Shown here: positions 23,382 to 35,123 of the stretch, piece by piece
Numbering within the stretch: position 1 is the stretch's first letter
Layout: every line of letters begins with the position of its first letter
Assembly: GCF_000275845.1 (NCBI RefSeq)
Contig: NW_006766886.1
Coordinates: 357,573 to 421,572 of the forward strand
Source: Dichomitus squalens LYAD-421 SS1
Taxonomy: Eukaryota; Basidiomycota; Agaricomycetes; Polyporales; Polyporaceae
Direction: 5' to 3'
DNA length: 64,000 bases
The notes under the pieces: model-generated
Database searches by the model: none
Told to the model about the DNA's origin: nothing
Seen by the model: the letters and a program-made list of their open reading frames with translations, nothing else
Program-made: the position numbers and the translations under genes

Positions 23382-23383
23382 TA

Positions 23384-25001
23384 ACAGGTTATTTACATGT
23401 TAATTAACGGTTCAAAAGCCCAGGGGTCTATCAGCCCGGTTATATATTGTTCAAGAGTCCAGATGGAGGCAATACATAGGTGTTTGAGCTGGAACCACAC
23501 ACTGCCAAAAATCTCCGTGAAGCACTAGTCTAAGACTTTGCTGATAAGCAAAATATACTAACATCATATGCAACTAGATATGGACGTTAACCTTGATCCG
23601 AGGTCCAGCGCCGAGAAGACAAGCAAGAAGAAGCTGATGACGAGCAATTCTTCAGGAATGCCTTGCACATGCTTTTTTGCAACCCGGATAATGGAGACAA
23701 GGATTCCGATGATGATAGTGTAGCAGATGGCAAGCCATACTGGAGGGAGAAGGGACGCATTGGCATGGTGATCATCGATGGGATACGACTGTTAATAAAC
23801 CACGGCGGTGTTAGAAAATGTTCTTAACAGTTAATAACACAAGAGTTAATAACAGTTATTAATCCTGGTTAGAAACGGCCTGCTTCGAGCGCCTGTTCAT
23901 AACTCTCTGTTCAAAACCGAATCCTTTTCTAACCATACCCTAGTCCAAACCAACCCCCGCGGCTTGGGGCGCCCGACGCTCAATTTTGTTGCCCCTTGCC
24001 TGACCGGCCGGGGAGACACGTCATTACCGCGCTATACTCGGGCAGTTCTGCACGGCTCACCACGCCGCGACGTCTGCTATGCGCATCTACGCCGGGGAGG
24101 GGGCCATATCGTCGCTGCCGTCCTCATGGCACATCATTTCCTCGGCGGAACGTTCGGCTGACAGGGGGTACCGTGGCCTGCGAGCGAGCGAGTTTGAAGC
24201 AAGATGGCGGAGGGGATCGTCAGGAGCGTCAGCGTGTTCTGGTAGGCTTCCTCGGCACTGCAGATACTGTGCAACCGGACTGGAGAATCCGTATCCAGAT
24301 TCTGTACGAGTATCGAGAAATTTGGTTGTGGTTGCCGGCGAGCGGAGGGACACCAGCATTTTCAACGTTCTAGGACTTCGTCCAGAAAAACAAACACACC
24401 AGGACCGTTGACTGCGCGTGGAAGATGGACGAGATCTAGAAGGAACCTTTTGCAGAGATCGGGAGACGAGGCGACCCTGATGCTCGACTCTGGTCTGTCG
24501 ACGTTTCCGTCAGTGGAGGACTATGTATTGCTTGACAACCGACGTGCTCCGTTCTCAGTCTAAGACCGGTTGGATCAGAGTATCTGGAGGTCGCACATAC
24601 TTACTTACTTGGGTTTGTCGCACATGTTCGGGTATTACGAGCAGATAGGTGACCTGTGCATTGTGGATACATCGCCCTAGAACGGCCAGTAGCCAGCGAT
24701 CCGTCATTGCAAAGGGCCGTGGCGCCCACTGGCGCATGGCCAAAGCGGCGCTCGTTCAACCGTCCATTGTCCAATAATGAAGTGCACAATGCCGCTTTGC
24801 AAACACGGACGCGGTGGCTTCCATTCGTGTTCATCGCTACAGCCCGCTTAGGGTCCGTTGCTTGGGCGCCGTCTCTGAAACGAGTGAGCGTAGGCCAATA
24901 AGCTGGGCTACCGGACGCACGAACTTTCAGAAGCACTATAAATGCCCGCAGCGTCGAAGCCTTTCGACCCTCAGCTCTATCGACCCAACCACTTGACCTC
25001 C
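23384..25001. other. AT-rich intergenic with repeat remnants
   Basis: From 23384 to about 23950 the sequence is AT-rich, with several GTTAATAA and GGTTAGAAA copies in both orientations. A 76-codon frame without an early ATG (23597-23827, +) has protein-like composition (REKGRIGMVIIDG) and may be a transposon fragment. The rest shows nothing. Confidence 0.45.
24937..24942 (+). promoter_or_regulatory. TATA box of the small orphan gene
   Basis: TATAAA whose last base is the A of an upstream in-frame ATG (24942). Transcription from it should begin 25-40 bases downstream, so the next ATG at 25002 is the more likely start. Confidence 0.55.
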
Positions 25002-25649
25002 ATGAACTCCTCTTGGCACGAACCATTCTTTAGTTTCGTCCTCCCCGATGGTACGGTCTGGACAGAGCTGGACACCGATGACAGGAAGGCTCTGCAGACG
25101 TGCGCCGCTGCACTGAACAGTCTGCTCGACTGGGAAGAACCCCTCTTACGACGACTCGGAGAGAGCCTGAGGATCGCAGGACGCAAGAGGCTCCAGACTA
25201 ATGAAACTGTGCTTCTACTGGAGATCTGGTGAGTAGCATTATGAATCGCTGAGCCTAGCCAAAGAGGACAACTTACTGATACAACCTGGTGGCGTAGCAC
25301 ACAGAAGCGTAAGTTCCCCAAGCAGGCGCTCACTCTGCTGATAGAGCGGACGAAGGTAAGTGGCCTCACTTGTACGAGCCGCTTCGATATGTGAAACCTG
25401 GTCTCGCAGGCCACTTTCACGATGGATTTCGAGCCTCTGGGCCAGGAACAATTCTTCCCCGCGCCGCCCACGGTCATCCCGGCGGTAATCTACGAGACGG
25501 CCCCTGTGAGTCAGAGGAACATGCGTGTTGTGGCGGGCAAAGTGTACTCACCAAGCATTCTGTAGTCACCCCCTCAGCGTCCCGTGATGACCTGGATGGA
25601 GGCAGTGACGCAAGGCCTGCGCAGGCGTAACGTTCCGAAGAAGCCATGA
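25002..25649 (+). CDS. hypothetical protein, 154 residues
   Basis: Not recognised. Four exons: 25002-25228, 25298-25355, 25410-25505 and 25566-25649, all with clean GT-AG introns of 54-69 nt, which argues that it is real. The product starts MNSSWHEPFF and has a helical middle (DRKALQTCAAALNSLLDWEEPLLRRL). A central stretch is rich in K/R and L, and the C-terminus is basic (GLRRRNVPKKP). No signal peptide or membrane segment. An in-frame ATG at 24942 would add 20 residues but overlaps a TATA box. It could be a lineage-specific regulatory or adaptor protein; nothing shows its role. Confidence 0.65.
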
Positions 25650-26176
25650 TAACGATCGTTGTGTTTTTGCGAGTGCTCGTTTCTAGTTCTGTACATACGT
25701 TTTAGGTCTGCATGTACGCGTGTCGGGTGCTGTGTATCTCCACTTCGGGGATCCACGTTTGTATGCTAGCCTCTGCAGCTGGTCGCGTGAGGCAAATTGG
25801 GGCCCTGAAAGCACCAAAATGGTCTCAGGATTGACAAATACTCTTGGTCACGAGGAAAGACGGGTAAACAATCCCCGAATGCCGTCGCCCTGCGTACTAC
25901 GGTGTGTATGTTCATGTTACTAAAACAACTTGACGTGGACGCAAGAAGGGCACCTACGGCTCCGTATATTCAATGTGCGGGCATCCGCAAGGGACCCGTT
26001 TAGGATGATGGTCGGGTCGATGACCGGCGCATCGCGTCGGAGGAGACGAAAGGCCGAGAGGGCAGGATGAGCGCGGGGCCCCCCGGAGATGGCCGGGCGT
26101 CTGTATGGAGGAGTGCGGGGAAAATATCACAAGCCTCTTGAGCTGCGGGGTAGATACACTCTTACGGTAACCCCCA
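25650..26176. other. intergenic
   Basis: Between the orphan gene and the bHLH gene. It presumably holds the bHLH promoter; no motif recognised. Confidence 0.5.
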
Positions 26177-27853
26177 ATGACCCTCTTCTCGCCTTCAGAG
26201 GCCGTCTACCTCACGTCCTTCCTCTCCGCCGTCGACCTCGACTCCTCCATCAGCCCCGATGGCTCCATCGACCCCAGCATTGCTGACAACATCCCCCACA
26301 TCCAGGGCACGGAGGCCCTCGCCAAGGCGACAAAGGACCTCATGTCACTAGACGTCCCCCTGTCGACAAACCACCACCTAAGCTCATCATATCCCAGCCA
26401 TCCACCACAGAGCTCGAGTAGTGGACCTAGCTACTGGCCGAGCATACCCGGAACCGAGTCAGGTACGCCGCATCCCCTAGCGTCAGACCATAAGTCGACG
26501 AGAACATCAGGCGTCGCCTCTCCCTCCCGCACGCATCCTCGCTACCATTCGTCTCGCTGACTCCTCGCATCCAACAGCACAGTTCAAGGACAGATCAACA
26601 TTGTCCCCCGGCTCGTCGACCTCCCTGTTCTCCTTTCAGCATCTCTCGCAACCCCATGTCCAAATCGCCCCTTTACGTGGCTTCGAGCACGCACCCTCCT
26701 CCTCGGGGCACACACTGCCGCCCATAACGACCTCCAATTACGCCAACGGGCACGATGGCACCCACACGCGCCCCTCCCCCGTACCCCCCTCCCCGTCTGC
26801 CCCCTCGGTGCTCGCCAGCACGTCCACGTCCACGTCGACAAAGCGGCCCCTCCCGTCGTCCTCGCAACCAGCCACAGATCCGAGCTCCTCAAAACGCCTC
26901 CGTGCCTCCCCGTCGTCCTCGAGCCCCTTCCCCTCGGCCCCTGACGCAGACTCGCCTCCGGGATCCGGGCCCGGTGCCGCATCGGCGACCACGCGACCCC
27001 GCCGGACTGCCTCCTCCACTCAGAGTAAGAGTACCCCGGCCCCCTCGCAGTCTTCCAGCGCGAGCAGCTCCGCCAACGGCGTCTCGGGCTCAACAGCAGC
27101 AGGAGCCAAGGGGGCGCTGCTGTCGCCCTCGCAGAAGCGCGCGAACCACATCCAGTCCGAGCAGAAGCGGCGGGCAAACATCCGGCGGGGATACGAGTCG
27201 CTCTGTGAGGCCGTCCCCGCCTTGCGGGAGGCGATCCGCCAGGAGGACGAGCGCGAGAGGACGAAGGGGCGTGAGAAGGAGCTCGAGGTGATCGAGGAGG
27301 CCTCGCAGGCCAACCCCAAAGGCAAGGTGCGCGGCGGGGGCGGCAACGCGGACGGCAAGGGCAAGAAGAAGAAGGGAGGGCGGGCAGAGGCGGAGAAGCC
27401 GGACGGGCGGGCGGGCCCGAGGAGCGAGAACGTCGTCCTGCAGAAGAGTGCGTCCTTCACCTCCGTCTTGCTCACTTGCCTGCCTTGGTCCCCTTGCGGC
27501 CCGCGGCGCTCTCTTCCTTCTCCTCTCTGTCTCGTGTGCCCATTCTTGTGTGTCCTGTATGCTTATGCGCCATGTTCTTTGCGCCCCCAGCGATCGACTA
27601 CATCACCGGGCTCCTCGACGAACGCTGCACGCTGCTGCAGCGGCTCGAGCTCGCGCGGGGCGTGCTCCCGCTCGGCCACCCGGCGCTGTCGGTCGAGAGC
27701 CGCCATGTGGACCCGGCGACGGGCGTGCCCCTGTGGGAGCGTGAGTGGAACGGGGGCATGGACCTCGACATCTCTGATTTCGTGGGCGCCGGCGCGGATG
27801 GAGATGGAGATGTAGAAGCAGAAGAGGAGGGGGGCAGCGAAGACGAGGGCTGA
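26177..27853 (+). CDS. bHLH transcription factor with long loop
   Basis: Nuclear DNA-binding protein with three exons, 26177-26462, 26578-27447 and 27591-27853, giving 472 residues. The first 280 residues are S/P/T-rich and probably disordered or activating. The basic region and helix 1 read KRANHIQSEQKRRANIRRGY and ESLCEAVPAL, with the H, E and R of an E-box-type basic region. Helix 2 (SENVVLQKTIDYITGLLDE) is rebuilt over the last intron. It follows a charged, Gly/Lys-rich loop of about 66 residues, where most bHLH proteins have 5-25. A short heptad segment (CTLLQRLELARGVL) and an acidic tail follow. It resembles the Max/Mlx/INO4 side of the family; the target genes are unknown. Confidence 0.9.
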
Positions 27854-28322
27854 GAGCCGGTGATGCTCGCTCGCTTGCTTTCTCGATAGGGCCCGCCTTG
27901 TATTCGCGGGTGCTGTAGGATATCGGCGATGGTGTGCGCGTGGACGGGCGGACGGCGATGCTGCAGCCGCACCACTCGTGGATGCTTTTGGATGCACGCT
28001 CTGTTCAAGAGACCTGGTTGCGATGCTTGTTACGACACAGACGTTGAATTCGCCCTGATTCGTGCCCTCCATCCAGACATGGACGACGGTGGATCTGGGA
28101 GACGATGCTTCTTTTATATGAATTATGTTAACCTACTATACAGTATACCATACCAATATTTACAATCCCGCTCGATGTGATGTATCTGCGTATCTGCTGT
28201 TGCCACATACACACGCGTGTGCAGAATACCCGAAAACAGTGATGCCCGCCAGGATAAGCGAGTGACGTCGGACGTGAGACGCCCGGTCCGACCAAAGGCC
28301 CCAGCGCCCGGCGCTCAGATCT
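27854..28322. other. intergenic, convergent
   Basis: 3' flanks of the bHLH gene (+) and the RFC subunit gene (-). AT-rich around 28110-28170. No gene seen. Confidence 0.5.
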
Positions 28323-30506
28323 CTAGAAGTCGTCGAAGCCCGCGTCCATGTCGAAGCCGAGGAAGAAATGCTGCGAACAATGCGAATGCGCCATGATCAG
28401 TGCCTGGTTCTCCCCCTCCCCCTCCCCTCCGGCGAGAGGAAACCGCCGGGAGGCAGTCCCGCACGCACCTTGTAGAGCGACATGACCTTAACCACCCACG
28501 CCTCGAGATGGAAGATCTTCTTGTTGCCCACGCGCATGCGTGCCTCCTACGTCACCGGGGAAGAGGAGGAGGAGGAGGCGGTCCGTCCGTGTTTCGGGGC
28601 GTGTTCGCGTGTGCGGAAGCGGCGAACGGCGAACGGCGCCAGGGGCGAGAAGGGCGGAAGGAGGACAGGACAAGGGGCAGGTTCAGCGAAAAGACGAACA
28701 CGCGAACAGACGAGACGGGGCGCGACGTACGTAGATGGCCGCCCAGTGCATGATGTCCGCCTTGAGGGCGTCGTCGACCTGGTCCACGACCTTCTCCGCG
28801 ATGGTCTAGCAGCGCGGTCGGTCGGTTTCGAGGTCCATCAGCGCCCATTGACACACAGAAGGAGCGCAATTGCAAACAAGGCAGGGAGGGAAGGCGGACG
28901 TAGGGGGGTGCAAGAACGCAGGAACGCAGAGAGGAAGGGGGAAAGGGGGGAGGGCGCGCGCACCTTGATGACGACCGAGGGCGGGATGCAATGGGAGAGG
29001 AGCTCGTAGAGCTTCGCGCGGACCTCCATCACGCGCGCGGGGGACTGTTCCTGGATGATCATGTCCGCCACCTTGTGGCAGTACGTCTCCCAGTCTGGCT
29101 TCGCGATGCTCAGCGCGCTCGAGGACAGATCGGTGCTGTGTGGGTGGGGTGGGGCGAGGATGGGGCGAGGAGGAACGAAAAGTCACGAAATCAGCATGCC
29201 GTCATGCGAGTGCACAGAACAGAGCAGGACGCAAAACGGGGGTCCGGCGCGTTGATCGACGGACAATGCGATGCGCGCTGGCGCACCCGCGAAACAAGGC
29301 AGACACGAGAGGAAATGTACGCACTTCTGCATCTTGAGCGCCTCGAGGACGAGGAGCGCCTTGCGGACGTTGCCGTTCGCGTCCTGCGCAATGAGCCTGG
29401 CCGTGTCGTCCGGGATCGCGAAGCCCTCGCGCTTGCCCACGTAGTCGAGCACAGCCCGCATCTGTGGGCGCAGATTAGCCACTTTTGCCTTTCTCTTTTT
29501 CCTTCCACAGCGCCCCCCCCCTCCTGAGCCGCCGAATCAACTTGCCATCACAGATAGCGGCGCAAACATCACATCACTGCGGAGGAGGAGAAGGGGGAGC
29601 AACGAGGAGGACTAACCTCTTCCTCGCTCGGGGCGGCTACGCGCATGAGGAGGCAGCGGGAGCGGATGGGCGCGATGAGCTTGCTGGTGCTGTTCGCGCA
29701 GAGGATGAGGCGCATGTTGGTCATGTACTTTTCCATGGTCCGGCGGAGCGCCGCCTGGGCGTCGCGCGTGAGGGAATCCGCCTCGTGGATGACGACCACT
29801 GCAGATCGCAAAGTACAGCTGTCAAGTCAGTACCGGGCGGCCGACCGGCGCGCGCGCGAGGGGTAGGGGAGACGACGCACGCTTGAACTTTTGCTTCGCG
29901 CTGAGGTCGACTTGCTGTGTTTGCGCGATCTCCTTCAGGATCTCTTGGATGACGACTCGGTCGTAATTTCCGACCTCGCTGATGGAAGCATTTTTGTGAG
30001 GGAAGCGACATTGCGTGAGCAGTTGGTGGAGGCTCACCTTGGGGTGATCTCGATGTGGAAGTTGCTCTGGACGATGTTGACGTCGAGCTTGCGTTTTGTC
30101 GGGGTGAGGAAGACACGTTGGTCAATTTTGAGCTTCGGTAGCCGACGGGGACATGTTCCACATCGTGATTAGGACCCCAGCCTGCGCTCTAGAGGACAAA
30201 CACGCACCTTCTCTACGCCTTTGCCAAAGAGCTCGAGCAAGGTGCCCGCTATCCTCGTCTTCTTGCCGGCGCCCGTGGGCCCATAGAACAGCATGTGGGG
30301 GAAGTCTCCCGAGGCGGCCTGGATGGAGGTTAGTGGGGCAGAGAGGGAGGGAGTGGAAACGTACGAGAGCCTTGAGGCGTGCAGAGAGGGCATGGTGGTA
30401 GTGGAGTTGGTCAAGAGAACGGGGCCGATGCTGGAGAGGGCTGGGTGAGAGGAGTGAGATGAGAAGTGGAGGGAGAGAGACACACCTTGTCTACCCAAAG
30501 GGACAT
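28323..30506 (-). CDS. rfc5: replication factor C small subunit (yeast Rfc5 / human RFC3)
   Basis: Subunit of the clamp loader that places PCNA on DNA during replication and repair. Eleven exons: 30506-30486, 30430-30365, 30318-30208, 30132-30038, 29978-29881, 29798-29617, 29461-29325, 29135-28964, 28805-28731, 28546-28469 and 28370-28323, giving 360 residues. It starts MSLWVDKHRPRSLDQL. The Walker A box is FYGPTGAGKKTR (this subunit normally has the GAGKKTR form), HEAD is at the Walker B position, and a sensor 1-like LCANSTSKLI and the IRSRC (SRC) box follow. The C-terminal collar runs from IIQEQSPARVMEVR. The first exon is only 21 nt and the start ATG is unambiguous. Confidence 0.96.
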
Positions 30507-30872
30507 GGCTGGCGAGGACAGAGACTGGTGGCAGACGCGGTCGACGTTGCCACTAGTCCGAATCGCTCGGAATGCGCGTCAGACGCGTCCGTCACCCCCG
30601 TGACATAACGCGTCTCGCTTGTCGCCCTGTGTTCCCACGTTCCCCAGCAGCGTCACTCGGAATCACATAATTAATCCAGCAGGCTCGATTTCCTGAAGAC
30701 AAATCTTGATTTTCCGTCAGATAAGAGTTACCGATCGCGGGCCTTGAGGCAGATATCGCGGTCACGGCCTTCATCGCAACTTACCCGCGCGATTACATCA
30801 CGTCGCAACTTGCGCTCTGCCCGCAACAACACGCACACCGTCGCTGCATCCAGCCATCGTCTACCACACGCC
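30507..30872. other. intergenic
   Basis: Upstream of the RFC subunit gene (-) and of the Cys-rich remnant (+). No motif recognised. Confidence 0.5.
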
Positions 30873-31546
30873 ATGCCTCCCAAGCCACGGCGGACAGAAA
30901 TCACACGATGTAAATGCAAGCACCAATGCTCCAAGAAGACTCAAGGATGGGACTTTGTTAGCAAGCAGACCGCGACAAAACCACGCGCGCATTGATCGCC
31001 AACTCGCGGCCGCACAAGCTGCTAGCCAAAGTGCCGCCTTTCAAGTTGAGACTCACAATCGAGTCCAGCGAGGCCCCGGAGAACCTTTGCACAGGGTATA
31101 TGCGCCAGTCGCGCGCGATCTTCAGTCCGTTACCGCCTGCAGCTTGAGCCATAGTGGCGCGATCTCTCGGTGAGTACATCTTCAATGGTGTCTGATGGTC
31201 TCAACAAGTTTGACGCGCGTTGTGGGTCTTCGCCTTGACGTTGTCGATGGTATCGGAAGACTCAACCCCGAGCGTGGTGTTTTTCCAGTAAGACTCACGA
31301 CATTTTCGTCCCTCAACAGTGCTCCCACTCCGGGCAATGCATCCCAACCTTCTTCGCCAGTGCTTGATGATGATCCTGCCTCCTCTGGGCCTGGGAACGA
31401 CTTGGGTGGCTCCGTCAGCTCTGGTTCTCCTCTGGGATTCGAGAGCGCCGACGCGGCTACAGGAGGGCAAGACCTTGTTCTGGCGCTTGACGTGCCTGTA
31501 TCTGTGGATTCCTCTCCTTCCACTGCAAACACGAGAGTGCTGTGAG
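30873..31546 (+). pseudogene. Cys-rich transposon-like N-terminal remnant, frameshifted
   Basis: From ATG 30873 a frame reads MPPKPRRTEITRCKCKHQCS and then GWDFVSKQTATK. It breaks at about 30978, where one extra base shifts HARIDRQLAAAQAAS into the next frame (open to about 31173). A CxCxxxC ... FVSxxTxxxHxxxDR layout is typical of the N-terminal zinc-like module of large Agaricomycete DNA-transposon proteins (KDZ/Plavaka/CACTA type); that assignment is from general family knowledge. A further S/P/D-rich frame (31195-31545) may be its continuation after an intron. No DDE catalytic core follows. Confidence 0.4.
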
Positions 31547-34149
31547 ACAGACTGAACATACATGAGTCTCCTTGTCTTCACCACGCCGCCCCTGTATCCA
31601 CAATGATTTTCTCCTGCATAAAAGTCCCGTCATGAGCCATCTTGCCTCTCGTCTCAGGCTGCCCCAACACAGTGTACCTCCGCGCAAAAGCCGTCTGTTT
31701 GGAGCGATACGGCCGTAGCAAGGAGACTGCAGTTCCAATCAGTGATGCAGCGCGTCTGCACCAAGTTAAGCCTTCGCATGTATTTCCCGTTCGCATGACT
31801 GCCGATGCTGATCCGAAGTCAGCCTCATGGGCTCCGCTGCTCCTCCAAGCAACTGTCTGTTGTCCCAAACAAAGCCCATCAAGTGTAAGGGCGGCGGTCG
31901 CCCTTAGCACGATGCAGCTTGGTGATGCACACAGATACCCGCCGGTGAGGGAGAAACAAACTCTTGTTTATCCTGCCTTTTGGCGTGACGGCTTCGGCCG
32001 CCGTGTTCGAGCCCGTCAGATACATGAAGCTCTGAAAACACCATATCATCCACGCCGCGGCGCGTACACACGCCAATGACCGCTGTGCATGACCCACAGA
32101 TGACAGAGGGCGTTCCGGGACTGGTCATGTGGCCGAAAGATCCCAACGATGTTCCGGTAACCACTACTGCTATTTTTCCCCGTCGCAGAACCTGCTTGCC
32201 CACACTGCGCGTTCTTGCAGGTCAAACCTTGCAGTTATCAGCACATCAGCTTGCTCGCCTGCTGCCGGTTCTTCCCACTCTGCCCCCACGCCGCCGGTTT
32301 CTATCGATAGTGGTCGTCCAAGCTTGACTACCGCCGCGTGGTCAACTCGGTCTCAGCGGGCTGACGGCTTCAACTGAGTGACCCCAGCCAGGTGCACTCC
32401 GAAGTCGAACGGTTGGCGCGATAGACGATCCGCGCAAACAAAATCGGTCGAGACAAGGTAGGCCCTCGGGCGACCGCAGACCGGCGGGTGGCAGCGTCCG
32501 AGTCGGTGACCAGCTTGGGATACAGGACAACCACGCGCCGGGGACTCGTGTGGCGCTTCAGCTGGGCGGTGAGCTGAGCTACTTTGCGGCGGAGTGTTCT
32601 ACAGTGCGTCGTGAATCTTTTGAGCAGCCGAAGACCCCCGTCTCTATACGATGTAATGAGGCCTTGTCTCACTTCGAGGTTGCGACGAATTGTTCGGCCT
32701 TGTGCCATCTAATCTCGACCTGCCCGCGACTGACGCACGAAGCTCCGTTTCCGATGATGCCGGCCCAGGTCCACGGCAATTTTGTGGGGATGCTACCTTA
32801 CATATCTTGTGGGGTACATTTGTCCATCCTGTGCAATCCAGCAAACACAGTACGCTGATGAGCTTCGCTGATCTTCGCGCTCTAAGCCTGACCGCAGAGC
32901 GGCGATGGGCCAACACATTTCTCGCAAAGTTACGTACCGCTTCGCCGCGCGATGCGAAAGACAATAGCTTCCTATCAATGCTCAACAACTAACCCGTCAA
33001 ACTGGTGTTGTTAGGTACTACTGCACCCTAACGCCCGGCTGCGCGTGCGCGGCGATATCAAGAATTGACGTGCGCCCGAGCCACCAGCGAGAATCCGAGC
33101 TGTTGTCGATGTTCGTGGGACGCCGTGGGAACGATCTTCTCGGCCCCCACGTGAGACCGTGACTCCCGCGACCGACGCGAACCCAAAGGCTTACTTCCCC
33201 ATATAGGCATGCCACGTTGTGGTTTGACATAACATCACCGCCGGGTCGTCCTTCTGCACTAGTAATAGAGCGGACTCCGTTGAAACTTGAAGTCGAGCAC
33301 GTCTCTGAGCTTGGTCTGTCCGGTGGTTGCATCACCCCGGTCTGCGCGCCATCATCGTCCGTCACACCACCGTTGTACGGCGTGCGGCGAGCCACGCGAT
33401 GTGGACCCGGCGAACGGCACAATCCTGCATTGACGTTTCATGGGGAAGCGCAAACTCGTCGTTGTCTGATTTCCAATTTGTCATTTTGACTGACGTTGCC
33501 CGCGCCTACCTTAGCCGGGCCGCGGCCTGGAGCTCATGGGATCGCACAGGATCGCACTAGTAAACGTTATTTGCCGCCGGCTAGTGCGAAGCTGTCAACA
33601 TCTCGATGCTTTCAACAAGCGGGTACACCGTGCAATGTCGGCATGGAATGGTCACTAAAGGTCACAATAGACCTGGTAGCCCCGAACGAACGAGAAGCAA
33701 TGAGGAGAGTGCTGGACGTAATGCCTCCTCCCCACATTCTTCAAAAACCCGAAGGTTCTGTCGCCGATCTTCGATTCCCACTGTGCAATAACATCCGTGT
33801 TCCTGATCTGACAGTTCAATCAGGCCTCCCGGAGTCCCTCCCTGCTCATGCTGCAACCCCGTTCACAGCCATGCAGATGAGCGGATACCAACGACTATGT
33901 GTTCGAAGCACATGCCGTGCTCCCTCGAGGCATCCGTATCCTGGTCTTCGTCAATGAGTTGGCCGTCGGGTAGTTGCGAGCTCCGCACCACTTAACGACT
34001 GCATCTGGCAGCTAGCTCCGGCCACGAACATAAATCGTAAGTGAACCCCACCCAGTCCTCCACAAACACGAGGCCTCTGCTAATTTCTACTCGCTTGCGC
34101 CCAGAGCCAGTCCTCCGCTTTAAACACGCCACTCGTCCTGGGATTCGCG
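31547..34149. other. gene-poor stretch, probable degenerate sequence
   Basis: 2.6 kb with no supported gene. Several protein-like but interrupted frames occur: 32690-32992 (+) ends in a plausible helical tail (ADLRALSLTAERRWANTFL), 32370-32708 (-) has a K/R/L-rich helical stretch, and 33885-33962 (+) reads NDYVFEAHAVLPRGIRILVF before a stop. None has a start, splice-consistent extension or known motif. Confidence 0.4.
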
Positions 34150-35123
34150 ATGTCGCCATCCCCTCTCAACCATGGACCTGAATTTGCTCGCTCGCTGCCC
34201 GAGCTTGACTTTAGCGGCATCTCATATGCACTCTCTCCGGCGAATCAACCGCCGCCGACCCCGCGCTATGCCGTCCTCTCCTGGGAGGACGCACTGGCGT
34301 CCCATTTCCACGGGTGGGATCCACGGATATACTCGGATCCGCTCGTGTGCACCCCAGCAGGCCTCGAGCCCTTCTTCGCCAACGAGTTCTACGACCCGAG
34401 CCTCGCGGCCTTCCCTCCGATGCACGCGGAGGGGCCGTCAGCGGAGTGGCCGGCGGCCCATGAACGACAGGCGAAGGCGGAGGAGCTGCCGCCGCCCGGC
34501 ACACACTCCTCGGCGAGCGTGCTTCTGCACCAGCCGTTCCCGCACCACCAGAACGACGGCTCGTGGTTCGCGAGTCGCGGCGGGACGCCGGTCGGTAACC
34601 ACTCGTTCGGCGTCGAGCTCTACTCCTCCGCGCCGTCCTCCCCGACGCCCGTGGACGCGGGCACCGCGACGCCGACGCCCCGCACACGCCCGGCCATAGC
34701 CCTCGACCCGACGCAGCCCCTGCGGGTGGACGGGAAGCCGCGCGAGCGCGTCTACGCCGCATGCGAACGATGGTGAGTCGGTAGCCGTCCGCCCTGTGCG
34801 CTCTCTCTGCTGGGTCCACTTGCTGACCCGCGCCCGCCGACAGCCGCGTACGAAAGCTGCGGTGCGACGGCGCCCAGCCGACGTGCTACAACTGCAACAA
34901 AGCGAAGGACAAGGGCGTGAAGTGCGTGTACCCGGTGAGCCCCCCGAAGCGGCGGGGCGCGGACAAGGGACAGCGGATCCGGTCGCCCATCGGTCAGCGG
35001 CAACGGCGGAAGGGCGTGGTGGGGGGTACGGGGAAACGCAGGGAGCGCGGGTGCGACGTCGGTGCGTCGGGGGACTCCGCCACCGAAGGGTCGAGCTCGG
35101 TGCCCGGCACTCCCGACGATTAG
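34150..35123 (+). CDS. Zn2Cys6 transcription factor
   Basis: Fungal binuclear-cluster DNA-binding protein, 300 residues from exons 34150-34772 and 34844-35123. The cluster reads ACERCRVRKLRCDG then PTCYNCNKAKDKGVKC, six Cys in the order C-x2-C-x6-C ... C-x2-C-x8-C. The first part is completed across the intron, which supplies the last base of the second Cys codon. Unusually, the cluster lies near the C-terminus (about residues 203-233). It is preceded by about 200 residues rich in P, S, A and acidic/aromatic patches, and followed by a K/R-rich tail ending PGTPDD. There is no fungal-specific regulatory middle domain. It may act as a short activator; targets are unknown. Confidence 0.9.

Noticed and set aside
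23384..23960. tRNA-like GGTTCAAAAG box
   Set aside because: No matching acceptor, D-arm or anticodon stems around it.
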